Part shown: positions 16,489 to 25,707 of the stretch, piece by piece
Position numbering within the stretch: the first letter of the stretch is position 1
Layout: every line of letters begins with the position of its first letter
From: Pseudoduganella rivuli
GTDB lineage: Bacteria; Pseudomonadota; Gammaproteobacteria; Burkholderiales; Burkholderiaceae_D
Reading direction: 5' to 3'
Assembly (NCBI RefSeq): GCF_009674485.1
Contig: NZ_WKJJ01000029.1
Coordinates: 21,255 to 85,254 of the forward strand
DNA: 64,000 bases
Notes under the pieces: generated by a model
Database searches by the model: none
The model's input: the letters and a program-made list of their open reading frames with translations, nothing else
Told to the model about the DNA's origin: nothing
Position numbers and translations under genes: made by a program

Positions 16489-19335
16489 TTAGTCGGCGAA
16501 CACCTGGGATGCCGGCGTGATCTTCACCGCTTCCGGCCTGATGTTCAGCTTCAGGTTGCCGATCACCGCATCTTCGTCGAGCAAGTCCTTCGGCTTGTTG
16601 CCGTCATACTTGATGGGCGAGGGCGCATCCGTGACCAGCTTGTCCTTCAAGCCCGCGGCATCCTTGGCGATCATGACCACCGACAGGTTTTGCGCGGACA
16701 AATGACGGCGCATGGCCGCGTTGACGTCATCCACCGTGAGTTTGGCCAGCGCGTCGCGCATCATTTTCGTGAATTCCGGCGTGCCATACCACTGCGAATC
16801 CAGCGCATAACCCAGTTGCTGGTCCTGGGTCGACGTCATGACGAACACGTTCTTCATCAGGTAGCCGCGCGTGGTCTCGAACTGCTCCTCGGTCATGCCG
16901 TTGCGGATGGCCTTGTCCAGTTCCGACAGCGCGATGCGCAGCGCGAAGTGGGCGTTTTCCGGCGCCACGGGGCGGATCCAGATTTCAAACAGTTGCGCGC
17001 GGCGCGCGAGGTTCGGGTTCGGGAAGAACTGGAACATGCCGCGCGGGAAGGCCTCGATGTACGCATAGTCACCGTAATTCATGCCCCGCAGTTCGCGGAT
17101 GCGCTGGTACAGCAGGGCGCTGGACGCGCGGTGCTCGCCCAGCCACGTTTTCACCATCCACAGCGCGGCAAAGTCCGGATGCGAACGCGTCACGGCCAGC
17201 GGCAGACCCAGCGAAATGCCGGTGGAGCGGGAATTCTTTTCAATGATTTCCACTTCCAGGCCGTTCGCCTTGCGGCCCTGCGGCGCCGTGATGGCGGGCA
17301 GGCCCGCGCCTTGCGGCAGTCTTGCCACCGCCTGTTTCAGCGCCGCCGTCATGTCGTCGGACACATCGCCGGAGATGCCGATCTTGACAGCGCCCTGCGT
17401 ATATGCGCTGCGGTAGAACTGGCGCACGTCGTCCAGCGTGATCGATTCCAGGCCTTTGACCGTGCCCAGCGCCGGGTGGCCATAGGGCGTGCCCGCGTAC
17501 ACATTGGTCTGCAGGCGCTCCTTGCCCAGCTCTTCCTCGTTATTGTCCTTCAAGTCCGTCTGCAGGGCGTTGCGCTGCGCGTCTTTCAGGCGCCGGAAGT
17601 CTTCTTCGCGGAAACCGGGCGACAACAGCATCGGCAGCGCGATGTCGTTGAACGCTTTCCAGTTATCCTTGTGGATGGTGCCCGTAAACGTCGTCATTTC
17701 CTTGTCGGTCTGCTCCGTGAAGCTGCCGGCCATCGGGAAAAACGCCTTGCTGATTTCATCGATCTTGCGGTCGGCGGAACCGGCCGACGCCACCATGGCG
17801 GCCGTCAGTGCAGCCAGGCCTTCCTTGCCGGCCGGGTCGTGGGCGGAACCGGCGGAGAACAGCAGCTTGTAGCGGATTTGCGGCAGCGCGGTCTTTTGCA
17901 CCGTCACGGCCACGTTGGCGCTGGCGGCCTGCGGTTCCAGGCTGGCCAGTTTCGGCAGCGTTGCAATCGCTTCCGGCAGCGCCGCGTGCGACAGCGTGCT
18001 GACCACCATGCCGTCATCGGTCAGGTATTTGCGGGCGGCGGCTTGCAGGTCGGCCGGCGTCAGCGCGTCGATGACGCGGTAATAATTGTTGATGGTGCCG
18101 TAGGAACGGTTGAAGTGGACATACGACGCCAGCGTGCCGGCGATTTGCTCCGTGTTGTCCAGCGACCGCACGGCGCCATATTTCAGGGCGGATTTGGCTT
18201 CGGCCAGCGCCTTGTCGCTGACCGGTTCGGCGCGCAATTTCGCCACGGTTTGCAGGATCTGGTCGCGCACGTAGACGGCGTCTTCGCCTTTTTTCACGCG
18301 GGCGCCAATGAAAGCCAAGGTCGGATCGACGCGGTTCGGCGTGTTGTCGAACAGCTGGTCGACCTTTTGCTCATCCTGCACCAGCCGCTTGTACAGCGGC
18401 GACGTGCGGCCAAACGACAGCGACAGCAGCAGCGACAGCGCGGCCTGTTCCTTGTTCTTGTCGGAGAATGCCGGCGCATGGAACGCCGCCATCACCATCG
18501 GCAAGGTCGGCGTGGCCCATGGCACGTGGCGGTAGATGGCGCCCTTGCCATCGCGTGCGGGTTCGGCCGGCACGTCGGCCTTGTACGTGCCGCGTTGCCA
18601 CTTGCTCCAGTATTTTTCCACCATGGCGATGGCTTTTTGCGGGTCGACGTCGCCTGCCACGATCACTGTGGTGCGCTCCGGGCGGTACCAGCGGTCGAAG
18701 AACACTTTCGAGTACGCGTACTGGTTCGGCATGTCTTCGATGTCTTTCAGGAAGCCCATCGTCGTGTGCTTGTACGTATGCTTGTCGTAAGCGGCTTCGC
18801 GCATCACTTCCAATAGCTTCTGGATCGGGTTTGCGCTGTTCTTGTTGTATTCGCCCAGCACGGCCCGCGATTCCGTCTTGAAAACATCTTCGCTGTATGA
18901 CAGGTGCTGGAAACGGTCCGCTTCGACTTTCAGCACGGTCTCCAGGTCTTCCTTGGCGAACGTCGTGTAGTAATTGGTCAGGTCGTCGCTGGTGTACGCG
19001 TTCTGGCGCGCACCGGCGCGGGTGATGATGTCCTGGTATTTTTCCGGCGGATACGTGGGCGTACCCCGGAACATCATGTGTTCGAAGAAGTGGGCGAAGC
19101 CGGATTTGCCCGGTTCGACTTCATTGCGCGACCCCGTTTGCACTGGAATTTGCAGTGAGACGATGTTCGGGAAGCCGGTCGGCACCACGATGATTTTCAA
19201 ACCATTGGCCAGCGTTTTTTCCGTGGCCTTGAATGGCAGCAGATCTGCCGCGGGCGCCGCGCAGGCGATGGGTGCCGCCATGGCCAGCATGATGGCCGGC
19301 GCGAAGGGTGCGAGGGACTGGATAAGTCGGGACAC
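16489..19335 (-). CDS. Exported M16 (pitrilysin-like) zinc metallopeptidase, double domain
   Basis: A 948-residue periplasmic peptidase. A signal peptide (hydrophobic LAPFAPAIMLAMAAPIACA) is followed by the M16 catalytic domain with inverted zinc motif HFFEH (FAHFFEHMMFRGT) and the downstream ESRAVLGEYNKN segment supplying the third ligand. A second M16 pair (about residues 490-900) lacks the HxxEH motif, as is normal for the inactive half of these fused proteases. These enzymes degrade short peptides in the periplasm. The gene converges with the GNAT gene and diverges from the M10 protease with a 125-bp gap. Confidence 0.93.
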   Translation of the reverse strand: MSRLIQSLAPFAPAIMLAMAAPIACAAPAADLLPFKATEKTLANGLKIIVVPTGFPNIVSLQIPVQTGSRNEVEPGKSGFAHFFEHMMFRGTPTYPPEKYQDIITRAGARQNAYTSDDLTNYYTTFAKEDLETVLKVEADRFQHLSYSEDVFKTESRAVLGEYNKNSANPIQKLLEVMREAAYDKHTYKHTTMGFLKDIEDMPNQYAYSKVFFDRWYRPERTTVIVAGDVDPQKAIAMVEKYWSKWQRGTYKADVPAEPARDGKGAIYRHVPWATPTLPMVMAAFHAPAFSDKNKEQAALSLLLSLSFGRTSPLYKRLVQDEQKVDQLFDNTPNRVDPTLAFIGARVKKGEDAVYVRDQILQTVAKLRAEPVSDKALAEAKSALKYGAVRSLDNTEQIAGTLASYVHFNRSYGTINNYYRVIDALTPADLQAAARKYLTDDGMVVSTLSHAALPEAIATLPKLASLEPQAASANVAVTVQKTALPQIRYKLLFSAGSAHDPAGKEGLAALTAAMVASAGSADRKIDEISKAFFPMAGSFTEQTDKEMTTFTGTIHKDNWKAFNDIALPMLLSPGFREEDFRRLKDAQRNALQTDLKDNNEEELGKERLQTNVYAGTPYGHPALGTVKGLESITLDDVRQFYRSAYTQGAVKIGISGDVSDDMTAALKQAVARLPQGAGLPAITAPQGRKANGLEVEIIEKNSRSTGISLGLPLAVTRSHPDFAALWMVKTWLGEHRASSALLYQRIRELRGMNYGDYAYIEAFPRGMFQFFPNPNLARRAQLFEIWIRPVAPENAHFALRIALSELDKAIRNGMTEEQFETTRGYLMKNVFVMTSTQDQQLGYALDSQWYGTPEFTKMMRDALAKLTVDDVNAAMRRHLSAQNLSVVMIAKDAAGLKDKLVTDAPSPIKYDGNKPKDLLDEDAVIGNLKLNIRPEAVKITPASQVFAD

Positions 19336-19460
19336 TTGTGCTCCTTATAATTGTTGGATCGGGCGGCCGCAAGGTTACCACTGTTAACAAACTCCGCCTA
19401 TCGTGTCCGCAATACCCCGTGCTACCATCGCGCTGTCGACCACCCCACTGTGATCATGCA

Positions 19461-21170
19461 ATGAGCTTAGCATCCGGCGTTAACGCCATTGATTCCCTTG
19501 TATACGGCAGCTGGACCGGCCAGGCGGGTGCGCCGGCCACCGTGACTTACCAGTTCCTGACGTCCGTGCCGAATGGTGCATCGTCGGAAGACCGCGCCGG
19601 TTTCAAGCCGATGACAGACGTGCAAAAGCAGGCGACACTCAGCGCGCTCGCGCTGTGGGCGGCGGTGGCCAACATCACCTTTGTCGAAGTGTCATCCGAT
19701 GCCAATATCCGTCTTGGCACCAATAACCAGGGCGACACCAGCAGCGGCTATTCGTATCTGCCGGAGCCCGGCGTGACGCAGGTCGAGCTCTACCTCAACA
19801 ACACCGGTTCGTACAATTCGAACTACACACCCGGCACCTTCGGTCCGTCCGTGCTGTTGCACGAGATCGGCCACACGCTGGGCCTGAAGCACCCGGGCGA
19901 CTACAACTCGACAGGCGAAGCCGTCGACGGCCCGTTCCTGCCGACGGCCACCGACAACCTCGATTACACGCAGATGTCTTACCGGCAGTCGATGACGAAC
20001 CGTGGCAATTATCCGGTGACACCCATGCTGTACGACATCCAGGCGATCCAGTATCTATATGGCGCCAACATGTCGTATCACGCGGGCGATGATGTGTACA
20101 AATTCACCAATGGGCAGATGTCGTCGTGCATCTGGGACGCGGGCGGCTACAACACGTTCGATTTCTCCGACTGCACGGGCCTGACCACGATCGACCTGCA
20201 TGCGGGCGCGTTCAGCAGCACTCGCCTGGCGATCGGCAATGTGTCCATCGCGTACAACGTCACCATCAAGGGGGTCATCACGGGCGCGGGCGGCTCCACG
20301 GTGCGCCTCAACGATGCGGGCGATACCGTCTTCGGCGGCGCTGGCGCGGACCTGGTCTACGTGGGCGCGGGCGACGATGCCGTCAATGGCGGCGACGGAT
20401 TCGATACCGCGTCGTTTACCGGCGCCTATGCCAGCTACAAGATCGTGCGTTCCGGCGATTCGGTGGTGGTGACGGGGCAGGGCAAGGATACGCTGTCGGG
20501 CGTGGAAACGCTGCAGTTTGCCGACCGGACCGTGAACGTGGCCGACATCGTGCAGGTGGTCGCCGGTGGCACCGGCGGCAACGACCGCTTCGTCGCGCAG
20601 GCGGGCAGTGAATCCTTCGATGGCGGCGCCGGTGTCGATACGGTGGTGTATGGCGGCGCCAGGAGCGCTTATACGGTCAGCACGGTCAGCTCCGGCGCCA
20701 CCTTGCAGGTAGTCGACAGCGGCGGCACCGATACCCTGACGTCGATCGAGCGCGTGCAATTTGCCGATGGCGCGCTGGCGTTCGACACTTCCGGCCTGGC
20801 CGGAGAGGCCTATAAACTTTACCGCGCCGCGTTCAACCGCACGCCGGACGACGGCGGACTCGGTTACTGGATCAGCCAGATGGACAAGGGCGTGGCGCTG
20901 CGCGACGTGGCGCGCAGCTTTATCGCCAGCAATGAATTCAAGGGCCTGTACGGGGCCGCGCCCACGGACGCCGCCTTTGTCGACTTGCTGTACCAAAATA
21001 TCCTGCACAGGGCGCCCGATGCGGCCGGTGCGGCATACTGGGTGGGGGTACTGGGCCAGGGCCAGCCGCGTGAAGATACACTGGCTTTCTTCTCGGAAGG
21101 CAAGGAAAACACGGACGCCGTGGCGACCTTGATCGCCAACGGCATCAGTTATACGCCCTGGCTGGCGTAA
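19461..21170 (+). CDS. Secreted serralysin-like M10 metalloprotease with RTX region and DUF4214 tail
   Basis: A 569-residue extracellular protease. The zinc motif HEIGHTLGLKH is at 134-144 and the Met-turn at M172 (YTQMSY). The C-terminal half has one clear RTX nonapeptide run (GGAGADLVYVGAGDDAVNGG, about 295-315), further GG-rich beta-roll-like repeats, and a final DUF4214 domain (about 450-560, with LYRAAFNRTPDDGGLGYW and LYQNILHRAPDAAG). There is no N-terminal signal peptide, which together with RTX repeats suggests type I secretion, although no ABC exporter is nearby. The ATG at 19461 fits the family N-terminus; the frame is open further upstream without a good start. Confidence 0.9.
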   Translation: MSLASGVNAIDSLVYGSWTGQAGAPATVTYQFLTSVPNGASSEDRAGFKPMTDVQKQATLSALALWAAVANITFVEVSSDANIRLGTNNQGDTSSGYSYLPEPGVTQVELYLNNTGSYNSNYTPGTFGPSVLLHEIGHTLGLKHPGDYNSTGEAVDGPFLPTATDNLDYTQMSYRQSMTNRGNYPVTPMLYDIQAIQYLYGANMSYHAGDDVYKFTNGQMSSCIWDAGGYNTFDFSDCTGLTTIDLHAGAFSSTRLAIGNVSIAYNVTIKGVITGAGGSTVRLNDAGDTVFGGAGADLVYVGAGDDAVNGGDGFDTASFTGAYASYKIVRSGDSVVVTGQGKDTLSGVETLQFADRTVNVADIVQVVAGGTGGNDRFVAQAGSESFDGGAGVDTVVYGGARSAYTVSTVSSGATLQVVDSGGTDTLTSIERVQFADGALAFDTSGLAGEAYKLYRAAFNRTPDDGGLGYWISQMDKGVALRDVARSFIASNEFKGLYGAAPTDAAFVDLLYQNILHRAPDAAGAAYWVGVLGQGQPREDTLAFFSEGKENTDAVATLIANGISYTPWLA

Positions 21171-22193
21171 TCACGACTGGGCGAGCTTTTTCTCGGCCCA
21201 CTCCCAAGCTTCCGTCAGGCTGATTCGGTTGCGCCCCATGTGCTTGGCGCGGTACAGGGCCGCGTCCGCCGTGGCGATCAACTGGCTGATTTCATTGTGC
21301 GGCGCCGGCAGCGCGGTGGCGGCGCCGATGCTGACCGTCACGTGCGAGTCCATGTTCGGCAGTTGCAATTGCTCGACGCGGCACCGTATCCGTTCCGCCA
21401 CGATGGCGGCGCCCTTCAGCGCCTGGTTCGGCAGGATCACGGCAAACTCTTCGCCGCCATAGCGCGCCACCAGGTCGTTGGCGCGCATTTCACTGGCCAC
21501 GGCGGAGGCAATCCGCTGCAAACACTCGTCGCCGCCCAGGTGGCCATAGGCGTCGTTGTACTGCTTGAAATTATCGACATCGACCATCAACAGCGACAGC
21601 GATTGCTGCTGGCGCAGCGCCCGCTGCCATTCCGCCTGCAGTGTATGGTCGAAGCAGCGGCGGTTGGCCAGGCCCGTCAAGCCATCGCGCGTGGCCAGTT
21701 GTTCCAGCGCCAGCTGGGCCTGTTTTTCATCGGTCATGTCGCGCAGCGTCTCCACCACGGCCACCAGGGTGCCGTCGCCGGCCCGGATCGGACTGGCGTC
21801 GGCCGCCAGGTAGCGGCGCAAGCCGAGGCGCGGCATGTCGCACCAGTTTTGCGCCGTTAATCCCGCGCCGTCGGCGCTGCGGCGCACGTGCTGGTCATAG
21901 AGTTGTGGCACGTCGAACTGGCGGTCTTGCAACACCAGGTCGGCCAGCGTGGGGCGGGGCATGGAATAAAAACAGCGCCAATGCTGGTCGGTACCCAGCA
22001 CGCTGGCGGCCGGCACACCGGTCAGGCGTTCGCATGCGCGGTTCCAGATCAGTACGCGCCCCTGGCTATTGATGGCAAAGGTGGGAATGGCCAGCAATTC
22101 CATCAGTTGCAGCGCCAGTTCATGGTCCGCATGATCTTTCTTATCGGCCTCACCGGCGGTCGGCAGGTGCATCACATTCTGTTCCTGTGGCAT
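21171..22193 (-). CDS. PAS-GGDEF diguanylate cyclase
   Basis: A 340-residue cytosolic protein. Residues about 25-155 form a PAS domain (AIPTFAINSQGRVLIWNRACERLTG, then a PAC-type VVETLRDMTDEK linker). Residues about 165-330 form an active-looking GGDEF domain with the catalytic loop GGEEF at 246-250 and an inhibitory-site RxxD (R237-D240) exactly five residues before it. It should make c-di-GMP with product feedback. No signal peptide or membrane segment is present, so the input is probably a cytosolic ligand or redox cue. It is followed on the minus strand by nothing; upstream, 56 bp away, is a histidine-kinase gene in the same orientation. Confidence 0.93.
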   Translation of the reverse strand: MPQEQNVMHLPTAGEADKKDHADHELALQLMELLAIPTFAINSQGRVLIWNRACERLTGVPAASVLGTDQHWRCFYSMPRPTLADLVLQDRQFDVPQLYDQHVRRSADGAGLTAQNWCDMPRLGLRRYLAADASPIRAGDGTLVAVVETLRDMTDEKQAQLALEQLATRDGLTGLANRRCFDHTLQAEWQRALRQQQSLSLLMVDVDNFKQYNDAYGHLGGDECLQRIASAVASEMRANDLVARYGGEEFAVILPNQALKGAAIVAERIRCRVEQLQLPNMDSHVTVSIGAATALPAPHNEISQLIATADAALYRAKHMGRNRISLTEAWEWAEKKLAQS

Positions 22194-22249
22194 GGGCTGT
22201 CCTTTTTATTTGATGGCTGTGAGCACTGGAAACATTTTGCTTTTGGGAA

Positions 22250-22999
22250 TCACTGGCAGGCTTGATGCTGAGCAAAACCTCGTGCATTGGGCACCGCCAC
22301 GGTCAACGCCGTGCCGTGGCCGGGAGTGCTGGCCAGCGCCAGCCAGCCGCCGGCATCGGCCACGCGCCGCTCCATGCCCATCAGGCCCAAGCCCCGCCGC
22401 ACGGGGCCGTCCGGCATGCCGACGCCATTGTCGTGCACGGTCAGGCTGAGCTGGTTTTCATCGCGTGCCAGCGCAATGCGCACTTCGGATGCCTGTGCGT
22501 GGCGCGCGATATTCGACAGCGATTCCTGCAACACGCGCAGCACGGTGGCTTCCGCGGGGCCGGCGCCGTCGCTGTGGTAGCACGTGTCTTCGAGGTTGAA
22601 TTCGATGCCGTTGGCGCGGGCGAATTCATGCAGTTGCCGCTCCACGGCGCAGCGCAAGCCCTGTTCCAGCGCGACCGGGTGCAAGCCGTTGATAATGGCG
22701 CGCAGCGAGCGGCTGGTGACGTCGATATGGGCGGACATGCGTTCCAGGTGCGCGGCCTGGTCCGCGCGGACGGGCTGGCGGCGCAATGTGGCGAGGTCGA
22801 GTTTCAAGGTCAGCAAATTCTGGCCCAGGTCGTCGTGGATGTCGGCGGCAATGCGGCGCCGCTCATCCTGCCGCGCCCGCTCGCATTGCGCACGCAGCGA
22901 CCGTACCGCCATCGCCAGCAGGTAGCAGCGCCATAACAGCAGCACCGTGGTTAACAAAAGAGTGGAACCGGACAGCAACTGCACGTGGCTGGCCTGCAT
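22250..22999 (-). CDS. NarX/DegS-type sensor histidine kinase without a nearby response regulator
   Basis: A 249-residue kinase with one membrane segment (about residues 10-30), a HisKA_3 dimerisation helix with phospho-acceptor H55 (RRRIAADIHDDLGQNL), and a HATPase_c domain (DNGVGMPDG, then GLGLMGMERRV). There is almost no periplasmic sensor, so signal input may come through a partner. The start at 22999 is supported by AAGGAG six bases upstream; an upstream ATG at 23065 would add 22 residues. Kinases of this type usually act on NarL/LuxR-type regulators, and none is encoded in this window. Confidence 0.85.
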   Translation of the reverse strand: MQASHVQLLSGSTLLLTTVLLLWRCYLLAMAVRSLRAQCERARQDERRRIAADIHDDLGQNLLTLKLDLATLRRQPVRADQAAHLERMSAHIDVTSRSLRAIINGLHPVALEQGLRCAVERQLHEFARANGIEFNLEDTCYHSDGAGPAEATVLRVLQESLSNIARHAQASEVRIALARDENQLSLTVHDNGVGMPDGPVRRGLGLMGMERRVADAGGWLALASTPGHGTALTVAVPNARGFAQHQACQ

Positions 23000-23116
23000 G
23001 GGCATCTCCTTGGCGAACTGGACAGTTAGGAACTTATTACTGTTGCCAATAGGAAGTTTTGCCAATTATCAATTTATCTATACGCGATGGCGAATAAGCG
23101 GCAGTGGGCGGGGCCT

Positions 23117-23145
23117 TTATACAACAACCGATCCGAGTGTAAAAT
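23117..23145 (+). promoter_or_regulatory. Promoter of queE-queD-tadA
   Basis: TTATAC (23117-23122) and TAAAAT (23140-23145) are spaced by 17 bp, with transcription expected near 23152. This leaves about 22 bases of leader before the GTG at 23174 and argues against upstream in-frame ATG starts. No preQ1-type aptamer fits in such a short leader. Confidence 0.5.
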
Positions 23146-23173
23146 AGAGGGTTACCTGACGAGTGAGCCATTC

Positions 23174-23809
23174 GTGACATACAGCATCAAAGAGATTTTC
23201 TACACCTTGCAGGGCGAGGGCGCCCACGCGGGGCGTCCCGCCGTGTTTTGCCGTTTTTCCGGCTGCAACCTGTGGACCGGGCGCGAAAGCGACCGCGCCA
23301 GCGCCGTGTGCCAGTTTTGCGACACGGATTTCGTCGGCACCGACGGCGAGCGGGGCGGCAAGTTCACGACACCGGAAGCGCTGGCGGCGGAAATCGACAG
23401 CCTGTGGCCGGCATCGTATGCCGCCAGCAAGTATGTCGTGTTCACCGGCGGCGAACCGCTGCTGCAGCTGGACGAGCCGCTGATCGCCGCCATGCACGCG
23501 CACGGCTTTGAAATCGCCATTGAAACCAATGGCACGTTGCCGGTGCCGCTGGGCGTGGACTGGGTATGTGTGAGCCCGAAAATGGGCTCCACCCTGGTGG
23601 TGCACAAGGGGAATGAAATCAAGGTCGTGATTCCGCAAAAAGACCAGGACCTGGCCGCCTATGAAGGGCTGGATTTCGACAATTTCTTCGTGCAGCCCAT
23701 GGATGGCCCGCTGGCCGCGTTCAATACCACGCTGGCGATCGAAACCTGCAAGCGCAATCCGAAATGGAAACTGAGCCTGCAAACCCACAAACTGCTGCAA
23801 ATACCTTAA
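23174..23809 (+). CDS. queE: 7-carboxy-7-deazaguanine synthase
   Basis: A 211-residue radical-SAM enzyme that converts 6-carboxytetrahydropterin to 7-carboxy-7-deazaguanine in queuosine biosynthesis. Instead of the classical CX3CX2C it has the CX14CX2C cluster motif (C31, C46, C49), the form established for Burkholderia multivorans QueE. Other markers are IFYTLQGEGAHAG at the start and FTGGEPLLQ in the SAM-binding region. The GTG start at 23174 is chosen because a predicted promoter lies between it and the upstream in-frame ATG. queD follows after 13 bp, so the two sequential-pathway enzymes are co-expressed. Confidence 0.93.
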   Translation: MTYSIKEIFYTLQGEGAHAGRPAVFCRFSGCNLWTGRESDRASAVCQFCDTDFVGTDGERGGKFTTPEALAAEIDSLWPASYAASKYVVFTGGEPLLQLDEPLIAAMHAHGFEIAIETNGTLPVPLGVDWVCVSPKMGSTLVVHKGNEIKVVIPQKDQDLAAYEGLDFDNFFVQPMDGPLAAFNTTLAIETCKRNPKWKLSLQTHKLLQIP

Positions 23810-23822
23810 TTAATTTAAATCA

Positions 23823-24269
23823 ATGCTGACCATCACCCGCAAGCTGGAATTCGACGCCGGCCACCGTATCCCTGACCATAAAAGCCAGTGCCGCAACCTG
23901 CACGGCCACCGCTACACGCTGGAAATCACGCTGGTCGGCAATGTCATCGATGCCGAAGGCAATTCCGACAATGGCATGATCATGGACTTTTCCGACGTCA
24001 AGGCGCTGGCGAAAGAACACCTGGTCGACGTCTGGGACCACTCGTTCCTCGTCTATGAAAAAGACGCGGCGGTCAAGGATTTCCTGGCGTCGCTGCCGAA
24101 CCACAAGACCGTCGTCATCGACCGCATCCCCACCGTGGAAAACCTCGCGAAGGTGGCGTTCGACATCCTGAAGGCCGCGTACAAGGACCGCTATGGCACG
24201 GGCCTGCACCTGCACAAGCTGGTGTTGCACGAAACCCCGAACTGCTGGGCCGAGATCACCGATGACTGA
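23823..24269 (+). CDS. queD: 6-carboxy-5,6,7,8-tetrahydropterin synthase
   Basis: A 148-residue T-fold enzyme that turns dihydroneopterin triphosphate into 6-carboxytetrahydropterin, the substrate of QueE. Zinc ligands H14 (FDAGHRI), H27 and H29 (NLHGHRYTLE) and catalytic C23 are present, as are the MDFSDVK segment and the late LHETPNCWAEI signature with the substrate-binding glutamate. It is 13 bp after queE, and its stop overlaps the tadA start, linking queuosine and inosine tRNA modification in one transcript. queC and queF are not in the window. Confidence 0.95.
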   Translation: MLTITRKLEFDAGHRIPDHKSQCRNLHGHRYTLEITLVGNVIDAEGNSDNGMIMDFSDVKALAKEHLVDVWDHSFLVYEKDAAVKDFLASLPNHKTVVIDRIPTVENLAKVAFDILKAAYKDRYGTGLHLHKLVLHETPNCWAEITDD

Positions 24270-24792
24270 AGCGGCCAAACCGGCCGGCGCTGAGACAGAA
24301 GTCTATATGCGTGCCGCGCTGGAACAGGCGCAGCTGGCCTGGAATGAAGGCGAAGTACCGGTGGGCGCCGTGGTGGTCAAGGACGGCGTCATCATCGGCC
24401 GCGGCTACAACCAGCCGATCGGCCGCCACGACCCCACCGCGCACGCGGAAATCGTGGCCATGCGCCAGGCGGCCGAAGCGCTGGGCAATTACCGCCTGCC
24501 GGGGTGCGAACTGTACGTCACGCTGGAGCCCTGCGTCATGTGTTCCGGCGCCATGATGCATGCCCGCATTTCCCGCATCGTGTATGGCGCGCCGGACCCG
24601 AAAACCGGCGCCTGCGGTTCCGTGCTCGATGTGTTTGCGCAGGAAAAACTCAATCACCACGCCACCACCGAAGGCGGGCTGCTGGCTGACGATTGCGCCG
24701 GCATGCTGAAAGGCTTTTTTGCCGCACGCCGCGCGGCGGCGCAGGAAGCGCGACTGAAAGCACAGGCCGCTGTTGCCATTTCCCCGCATTAG
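24262..24792 (+). CDS. tadA: tRNA-specific adenosine deaminase
   Basis: A 176-residue zinc enzyme that deaminates A34 to inosine in tRNA-Arg(ACG). The deaminase motifs are intact: H61-A-E63 with the proton-shuttling glutamate, and P90-C91-V-M-C94 supplying the other zinc ligands. VPVGAVVV and MMHARISRIVYGAPDPKTGA are also typical of TadA. The ATG overlaps the queD stop by eight bases. The C-terminal 20 residues are Ala/Arg/Lys-rich and variable in the family. Confidence 0.95.
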   Translation: MTEAAKPAGAETEVYMRAALEQAQLAWNEGEVPVGAVVVKDGVIIGRGYNQPIGRHDPTAHAEIVAMRQAAEALGNYRLPGCELYVTLEPCVMCSGAMMHARISRIVYGAPDPKTGACGSVLDVFAQEKLNHHATTEGGLLADDCAGMLKGFFAARRAAAQEARLKAQAAVAISPH

Positions 24793-24888
24793 AGGGGACA
24801 CTCTTCGTGCACGCTTGACGAACGGCAGACCTCGGGTGTTATGCTGGGGAAAAAGAGTTTTGCAAGTTGCAAGTAAGCAGGAGAGCAG

Positions 24889-25692
24889 ATGCGGTCCAGC
24901 AAGAAAACTGACGGTGCGCCCGGCGTGGTGCGCCTTGCTCTCGAATTGCGCGCCCCGTGGGAGTTGGGCGCGGCAGTCGTGGCATATCCTTTTGCCCATA
25001 TGGCCCCGCCCGGCGACGGCCATCCTGTCATGGTCGTCCCCGGCCTGGCCTCAGGCGATCTCACCACCATCGTGATCCGGAAATTCCTCGCCGAGCGGGG
25101 TTTCGACACGTACGCGTGGGAACAGGGCCTGAACTTCGGCCCCAATAACGGTTCGCTCGACGGCTGCGTGGCCCGCGTGCGCGACATCCACCGCCGCACC
25201 GGCCGCACCGTCAGCCTGGTGGGCTGGAGCCTGGGCGGCGTGTTTGCCCGCGAAATCGCCAAGATGCTGCCGGAGTGCACGCGGGTGGTGGTGTCGCTGG
25301 GCACGCCGTTCACGGGCAATCCCAAGTCGAATAACGCATGGCGACTGTACGAACTGGTGTCGGGCGACAAGGTCACCGACATGGGCTTCGAACGGTTCGC
25401 CGTGCGCCCGCCGGTGCCCACCACGTCCATTTTCAGCCGCACGGATGGTGTGGTGGCCTGGCAATGCAGCATGGAAGAAGAAACCGCGCTGTCGGAAAAC
25501 ATCGAAGTGCACGCCAGCCATCTCGGCATGGGCGCCAATCCCACGGCGCTGTTCGCCATTGCCGACCGCCTGGCGCAACCGGAAGGCGCGTGGCGCCGGT
25601 TTGACCATGATACCCACACGGGCATCAAGAAACTACTGTACTGGGATCCCCAGCGCACGCCGTTCTTTCGGCACATGTTCGGACTCTACTGA
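24889..25692 (+). CDS. Alpha/beta-hydrolase (lipase/acyltransferase-like)
   Basis: A 267-residue cytosolic alpha/beta hydrolase. The opening strand HPVMVVPGLASGD and nucleophile S114 in VGWSLGGVFA are clear; a likely acid is in IFSRTDGVVAW and the base in VHASHLGMG. This pattern, with CTRVVVSLGTPF after the nucleophile, resembles triacylglycerol-lipase/PGAP1-like proteins common in Betaproteobacteria. The start is supported by AGGAGAG just upstream. A second alpha/beta hydrolase begins 15 bp downstream, so they are probably co-transcribed; sequence similarity between the two is low. Substrate unknown. Confidence 0.8.
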   Translation: MRSSKKTDGAPGVVRLALELRAPWELGAAVVAYPFAHMAPPGDGHPVMVVPGLASGDLTTIVIRKFLAERGFDTYAWEQGLNFGPNNGSLDGCVARVRDIHRRTGRTVSLVGWSLGGVFAREIAKMLPECTRVVVSLGTPFTGNPKSNNAWRLYELVSGDKVTDMGFERFAVRPPVPTTSIFSRTDGVVAWQCSMEEETALSENIEVHASHLGMGANPTALFAIADRLAQPEGAWRRFDHDTHTGIKKLLYWDPQRTPFFRHMFGLY

Positions 25693-25707
25693 CAAAGGAG
25701 AACCATC

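Noticed and set aside
16690..18816. 708-codon open frame antisense to the M16 peptidase gene
   Set aside because: Arg/Gln/His-rich translation with no recognisable pattern; the opposite strand encodes a complete conserved protease.
23100..23173. Possible preQ1 riboswitch before queE
   Set aside because: The predicted leader is only about 22 bases and contains no aptamer-like hairpin.
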